Of a stretch of 64,000 nucleotides of DNA, positions 59,231 through 64,000 are shown one piece after another. Below the pieces are notes generated by a model. The model had not been told where the DNA came from, did no database searches, and saw only the letters and a list, made by a program, of their open reading frames with translations. This DNA comes from Haliclystus octoradiatus. Taxonomy: Eukaryota; Cnidaria; Staurozoa; Stauromedusae; Haliclystidae. Positions within the stretch are counted from its first letter, which is position 1. The number at the start of each line of letters is the position of its first letter. The stretch is from positions 5,181,543-5,245,542 of the forward strand of contig OU744452.1 of assembly GCA_916610825.1 (NCBI GenBank). The letters run 5' to 3'. The translations under genes and the position numbers were made by a program.

Positions 59231-61245
59231 ATGCACTTTGCGCAATCACATCAATGACGAAAGAAGCAATTTGCACTGCATATAAAGACGTTTTTGATGA
59301 TGTAATTGGCACACTCCCTGGCAATCAAAAACTGGAAACAATTCCAGATTCAAAACCATACATAAGCCCTGTTCGACGAATTCCAATTGTACTCCACAAC
59401 GATGTAAGACAAGAATTAAGCTCAATGGAAAAGAAAGGTATCATAGAGGCAGTGGAACATCCTACTGATTGGGAAAGCAATTTGGTTATCGTGAGAAAGG
59501 CAAATGGAAGCCTAAGAATCTGCATTGGGTGCATCACTGTTGCAAGATGAACATCCATTAGCTTACTGCACTCGTGCTCTCACCCCAACAGAAGGAAGGT
59601 CTGCTGTCATTGAAAAAGAAATGTTGGCAATCGTATGGGCCATGGAAAGGTATCATCAATACACATTTGGCCGGCCTACCATTATTCACAGTGACCACAA
59701 ACCATTAGAAGACATCATGAAAAAAGCTAAAAAATGTTCCAAAGCGATTGCAACGGATGCTCATGCGCCTTCAGCAATACAATGTAAAAGTAATTTACAA
59801 ACCTGGAAAAGAACAACATCTAGCTGACTTATTGAGTAGAACTGCATTTCGAGAAGAACCAGAGAAGGCAAACTCACAAAATTTAATCAAAATAGTTGCT
59901 GACATCAATTCAATCACAAGTGTTATGAATACATCATGGGGCTTAAAGATTGCCCAAGCAACCGAAAATGACAACACAATGAAGCAGTTAAAAAGTATTA
60001 TCACTCTTGGATGGCCAGACAACAAACAAGCAATACCTGCGTGTTTACATCCATTCTTCAGCTTCCGCTATGAATTAGCTGTGTACAATGGTATTATCTA
60101 TAAAGGAGAACGTGCTATTATACCGCCTTCAATGCGTTCGGAGTTAAAGCATGAAGTACATTCAGGCCACCAGGGCATACAGGCATGTTTAGCAAGGGCG
60201 AGAGAATGTATTTATTGGCCAGGAATGAATGCTGAAATTCAGGATATGATCACTCATTGCGAAGTTTGCCAACGTCATCAAGTAAGCCAACCACGGGAAC
60301 CGATGACGATTACTTAAACTGCTAGCCATCCCTGGCAACAAATATCTACTGATTTATTCCATTGGCAGGATAAAGACTTCTTGGCAACAGTTGATCATTT
60401 CAGCAATTTCATTGAGGTTGACCTATTGAAAAGCACAAAAGCTAATGAAGTAATTGGAAAGTTGAAATCCCACATGGCAAGGTATGGTCTTCCCGAGCAA
60501 GTGACATCTGATAATGGCCCTCAGTTTGTCTCAGATGAATTTCAGCAGTTCTCCAAGGAATGGGATTTCACGCATGTCACATCCAGCACATATCATCCTC
60601 AGGGGAATGGAAAAGCTGAATCAGCAGTCAAGACAGCCAAGTCGCTTATGATGAAGGCAGATGATGCCAGATCCACAGAAAGCTCTGTTGGCCCATAGTA
60701 ATACCACACAGCCTGGACTCTTCTCTAGCCCTGCCCATCGTTTCATGGCACGACGTACAAGGACAATGCTACCGTCAACACCGACTCTCCTTAAACCGGC
60801 ACTAAAGGAAAATGCTCAAATAGGGTTATTAGCAAAGAAATTACAATCTAAAGAGGGTTTTGATCGCCACACACGAGCCCAGAAAATTCTAGAAGAAGGA
60901 TCAAGCGTTAAAATCAAACCTGTATCCCTTGGTGACAAGATATGGAGGCAAGGTACGGTTGAAAATCAGTTGGATGAACGTTCGTACCTTATCAAAACCA
61001 AGACCGGAACAATCCGCCGAAACCGGAAAGACATCAACGCCGTCCCGAAAGCGAATGAAGATGCCGTCATGAATGGAGCAATTCACCCGTCAACAGCAGA
61101 AACAATGGTAGAGCAAAGTAGAAATTTACTATCTAACAATGAGGCAAATGCATGTCCATATCAAGATGACAATGTTGAACTAGAGCCCATCACACAGAGA
61201 TGCAGTGGAAGGAAAGTCAACATTCCTGCTAGATACAAGGAATGA
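59231..61245 (+). pseudogene. Ty3/gypsy pol: truncated RT, RNase H, integrase
   Basis: RT begins with ISPVRRIPIVLHNDVRQEL and KANGSLRICI, then jumps at about 59525 straight to the RNase H block GASLLQDEHPLAYCTRAL. The RT palm, including the YxDD catalytic motif, is therefore deleted (by family expectation about 250-300 codons). RNase H has IVWAMERYHQYTFG and HSDHKPLE, then a frame change near 59750. Integrase follows: HHCC finger (HSGHQG..CIYWPG..HCEVCQRH), a stop at 60315-60317, then the DDE core with TVDHFSNF, TSDNGPQFVS and GNGKAESAV. Another frame change lies near 60660, before a C-terminal tail with LGDKIWRQGTV. It cannot make its own RT. Confidence 0.88.
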
Positions 61246-61330
61246 AAACATAATAACGTTACTGCTAGATACAGAGATTGATCTAAAAAAAAAAAAAAAA
61301 AAAAATTAAGTAAATAAAATTAAATATAGT

Positions 61331-61338
61331 AAAAGGGA
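61331..61338 (+). promoter_or_regulatory. Polypurine tract before the 3' LTR
   Basis: The bases aaaaggga stand immediately before the 3' LTR and would prime plus-strand synthesis. A run of about 20 A lies nearby at about 61286-61306. Confidence 0.65.
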
Positions 61339-61540
61339 TGTTGTATTATTGGTAGTGTTATTGACAAGCTACCATTATTGTTATGTACTCTATAAAAGAG
61401 GCTGATCTTCTAGCATCATTCTCAGTGTAGCTATGCCAAGATGGCCAAATAGATCATCAAACTATCTTATCAATTGTCTTGTATATCTACATATATCTCT
61501 GCAATTATCACCAGTTCAGAACCCTATCAATAACACAACA
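61339..61540 (+). repeat. 3' LTR of the Ty3/gypsy element
   Basis: Uninterrupted 202-bp copy, TGTTG to CAACA. The flanks outside the two LTRs (gctac on the left, gccag on the right) do not form a clear target duplication. Confidence 0.9.
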
Positions 61541-61587
61541 GCCAGCTGTAGACTGGTAAACTGTAAAGTAACTGATTAGGCTACTGA

Positions 61588-61670
61588 TCTGCAGTGTCGC
61601 AGCATAGATCAATAAAGAGCACTCACAATCATTTCTCTTAGCGAACACAGCCACTACAGGAACCCATGTT
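61588..61670 (+). repeat. SINE body fragment
   Basis: It contains gatctgcagtgtcgcagc and aatcatttctcttagcgaa, matching the body of the minus-strand SINE at 7233-7577. The tRNA-like head is not evident here. Confidence 0.65.
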
Positions 61671-63013
61671 ATGCAAGAACTGTTAGTCAAGAAATTTTAA
61701 TGCAGTATATCTTGACGCAGAATCACAATATTTCTGACATAACACCTATACAATTGATTCTTAATAGAATGTGTAACATTGACGCCTAAAATATTGATTC
61801 TTAATAAAATTTGTTAACGCAGAAAACAATTGTACAGGTAACATTCTGAAGTAAATAGAGTGAATAAAATATCATTAGATAGCTGTAATTCTCATCTCTA
61901 GAACGAATGTAAAGCCGCGTTAATAGGATAGAAAATGAATAAGATTCAAAGGTGAAGTTCTGTAAGATTGACATGCTGTAGATATTAAGGATGAGGCGAT
62001 TGTTCTGAGAATAATTGATTTTGCCGATAATTGGCGCTATTTTAGTAATTGAAAAATAATCGGCATCTACAAATACATTAATATCTAATCATTGAACCGA
62101 TTATAAGAGAGTTCTGAAATAGTCGCTTCTGTTTTGTTTACATCGTTTTGTGATTTAAAACCTATTCAAAACATTTGAATAATTCATCATGCCACTTGAC
62201 ACCTTCTATTGTTATAGCGTGAAAAAGGTCAACACATTAGCATTGATGAATGAAACAAGTGATCACGGTTGAATGAATAACACCCTTTACAACGCAACAT
62301 TTTCTTGTAAATTTTCTTGTTGATGTTTGACCAATAAATCATTAAAATTATCAATATTCTTCTGAATTTGCTCTGACATTCCGGAATCTAGGATTCCAAG
62401 ATTCCTACTTTTATCGGACCCAGGATTCCTACTTTTATATGATTTATTACAAAGAAGTAGCGCAGTTTTGACTTTGGCTCTCACACAAATAGTTCAAATT
62501 CATGTTTTATATTTGTGGGTAATATGATGATCAGATGTAATTTTTGCTAATTAACGCTTGGATTTTCCATGCTGAAAGTTTCTCAACTTTAATGGAGCCG
62601 ATTTATCTGGGCACGTCTGATGTACTTCAGATAACTAACATGCTTCAAGTAAATCAGACTTGCCCGATTTATCTATGTTTTCGGCAGAATGTTTACAAAT
62701 GCATCCTCCTTCAAAAATTAACGTAATTTTTGATCACTAGGCTTAACATATAAAAATCAGCTCACTATCACATTTTGTTTTGATGCCGCTTCCAGTAGAG
62801 TAGGCCTGCGTCACTTTGACCTTTTAACGAAATCTGACCCGTCTTGGTTAGCATACATTGCGATATCCAGTGCTAATCGATGTAAGAACCATTTTATGTT
62901 GTTCCATTTTGTTTTTTTCCTGTGTAGATTGGAAGCCAACTTTAAATGTGTCTAGAATGATAATTTGTCAATATGTATGCAAAATTCAACTACCGATTTC
63001 TGTTATATTTTAG
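61671..63013. other. Upstream or intron sequence of the LAP3-like gene; repeat copy at 62315-62425
   Basis: No exon 1 could be identified. A single-arm copy of the TTGACCAATAAATC repeat lies at 62315-62425 (ggaatctaggattccaagat). The 3' part should be intron, because a pyrimidine-rich acceptor (tatattttag) ends at 63013. Confidence 0.45.
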
Positions 63014-63150
63014 ACATTTAAGAAGGGTTTACATGGAATAGTTATTGGTTGTTATGACAACGTCTTGTCTGATGATGGAATTGATCTCACATCTTCTGGG
63101 GATAGCATTGATAATCAACTTGGAGGAAAACTTAAAAACTTTCTAAGGAG
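63014..63150 (+). CDS. LAP3: Cytosol (leucyl) aminopeptidase-like exon, N-terminal domain
   Basis: A 137-bp exon between an acceptor (ttatattttag) and a donor gtataa is open in one frame: KGLHGIVIGCYDNVL, then LTSSGDSIDNQLGGKLKNFL. This resembles the start of animal LAP3 (KGLVLGIYSKE..FTSAGE..D..LAGKL), an M17 manganese/zinc peptidase that removes N-terminal residues from peptides. Only the N-terminal non-catalytic domain is covered. The catalytic exons would lie beyond base 64000, and the first exon was not found. The exon starts in phase 0 and ends in phase 2. The match is short but ordered, with plausible splice sites. Confidence 0.72.
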
Positions 63151-63435
63151 GTATAATATTATAATTCATTATAACATGTCATTAACGTGGTTCTAGTGTG
63201 CCATAAGCTATCGCTCATAAGAGGCTGTGCTCCAGCTGTTTGTATAATAACTAGCACGCTTTAATGAACTTTTACTTGACTTTCTTACTCACAAGCCAAT
63301 CACTGTTTTTGAAATTCCTGATCAAATTAAAATTTTCAATCGTGATATCAAATTAGAGTTGCAAGATCGTGTTGATTGGTGTCATAACTCTCAGCCAATC
63401 AGAATATGAGATTGATCAAATCATTTTTGTTGTTA

Positions 63436-63993
63436 TGAAGGACTTGTAATCACATGACAATTTGCGCGCAAAAACCCAATTTTATGGCATTTGTAGCTCA
63501 CTGCATTCAAAATCATTACCGCAGAGGGTCAATCGCCTCTTAAAACGAAAATTACTAAAGCAGAAAGCAGAATAATCAAGAATGCAGCCGAGTAAGTACA
63601 GCATTTGTTATAGCTTACAAATAGAAAAACATTTCTTCTTACTTATCATCTTATTTATGGCGCTGTAATTTCATTTGAACTTTTATGGTCTTAAACACGC
63701 GGCGTTATCAAAAGAAATACAAAAGAGTGTATAATACAACATCGCTGTGTGTTTGAGACCATAAAAATCAGAGTTGAAAACACATTACAGAGCTATAAAT
63801 AAAAGGATAATTAGGAATAAATGTTAATCTACCTTTCCAGCTAAACAGAACAATATGCCTACTTACCCGTCTAAATATCTGATTATTCTTCGTAAAAAAA
63901 TATTTGTTTTTAAGAGGCAGTTAACCCTCCACAGCCATGATTTCGAATGAAATGCGCTGCGGGGGTCTACATTCCACTGCAAGTCCTTTATAG
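63436..63993. mobile_element. Fold-back MITE in the LAP3-like intron
   Basis: The left arm (gaaggacttgtaatc, aaaatcattaccgcagaggg, gcctcttaaaac) is inverted on the right (tttttaagaggcagttaacc, gcaagtccttta). An inner pair (tttatggcgctgtaatttc near 63655 and acattacagagctataaa near 63783) continues the symmetry, so the whole element folds. The right end lies only a few bases from the window edge, so a target duplication could not be judged. Confidence 0.75.
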
Positions 63994-64000
63994 AAGGACA

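Noticed and set aside
62760..62890. Candidate first exon of the LAP3-like gene ending at cgat|gtaaga
   Set aside because: A frame is open for about 60 codons but contains no start codon and no recognisable targeting sequence.

Overview
This is an AT-rich, repeat-dense piece of an animal (metazoan) nuclear genome. It has spliced genes with GT/AG introns, animal-type proteins (CPPED1-like, B4GALT7-like, LAP3-like), CR1-like LINEs, tRNA-derived SINEs, a Ty3/gypsy LTR element and many DNA-transposon relics. An invertebrate is likely, and a marine deuterostome such as a tunicate is plausible, but the phylum cannot be proved from this window.

Host genes occupy little of the window. On the left, a B4GALT7-like proteoglycan-linker galactosyltransferase runs on the minus strand (exons recognised at 13626-13377, 9686-9474, 8850-8622 and 7041-6958; C-terminal exon not found). 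It is divergent from a two-exon CPPED1-like phosphatase on the plus strand (14303-14750 and 17465-17931). The two start codons are 676 bp apart and probably share a promoter region. At the right edge, one plus-strand exon (63014-63150) looks like the N-terminal part of a cytosol (leucyl) aminopeptidase, LAP3. No other stretch gave a convincing host exon.

Region 1-4740 holds degenerate LINEs: a minus-strand reverse transcriptase relic, and a CR1-like element on the plus strand that is interrupted by a second minus-strand fragment of the first family. The introns of B4GALT7 and CPPED1 hold hAT-like MITEs with readable target duplications, SINEs and fold-back elements. One MITE landed on a splice acceptor and duplicated it. 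Region 18480-20965 is a 5'-truncated CR1-like LINE on the minus strand, followed by repeats rich in the word TTGCGCCGAA.

Region 24495-55001 is the most unusual part. Four related elements (called E0-E3 here) have termini beginning GGTA and 9-bp target duplications. E0 (24504-33480) carries E1 (27865-33463) 8 bp inside its right end. E2 (33491-40531) and E3 (40542-54992) follow, each separated from its neighbour by exactly 10 bp. Their target duplications, ccctttcat, cctttcatc and ctttcatct, are the same site shifted by one base each time. So all three later insertions lie within 10 bp of an existing terminus. E3 contains an onion of nested inverted repeats: a Harbinger-like element, then a HINE/Helentron-like or fold-back unit with 196-bp and about 62-bp tandem arrays, then two further palindromes. 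No transposase was recognised in any of E0-E3.

Region 55598-61540 holds a TIR element, a small palindrome and a Ty3/gypsy retrotransposon (57068-61540). The retrotransposon's 5' LTR is split by a 689-bp hAT-like MITE. Its pol has lost the catalytic part of the reverse transcriptase and carries frameshifts and a stop, so it is defective. The right end holds a SINE relic, the LAP3-like exon and a palindromic element in the following intron.
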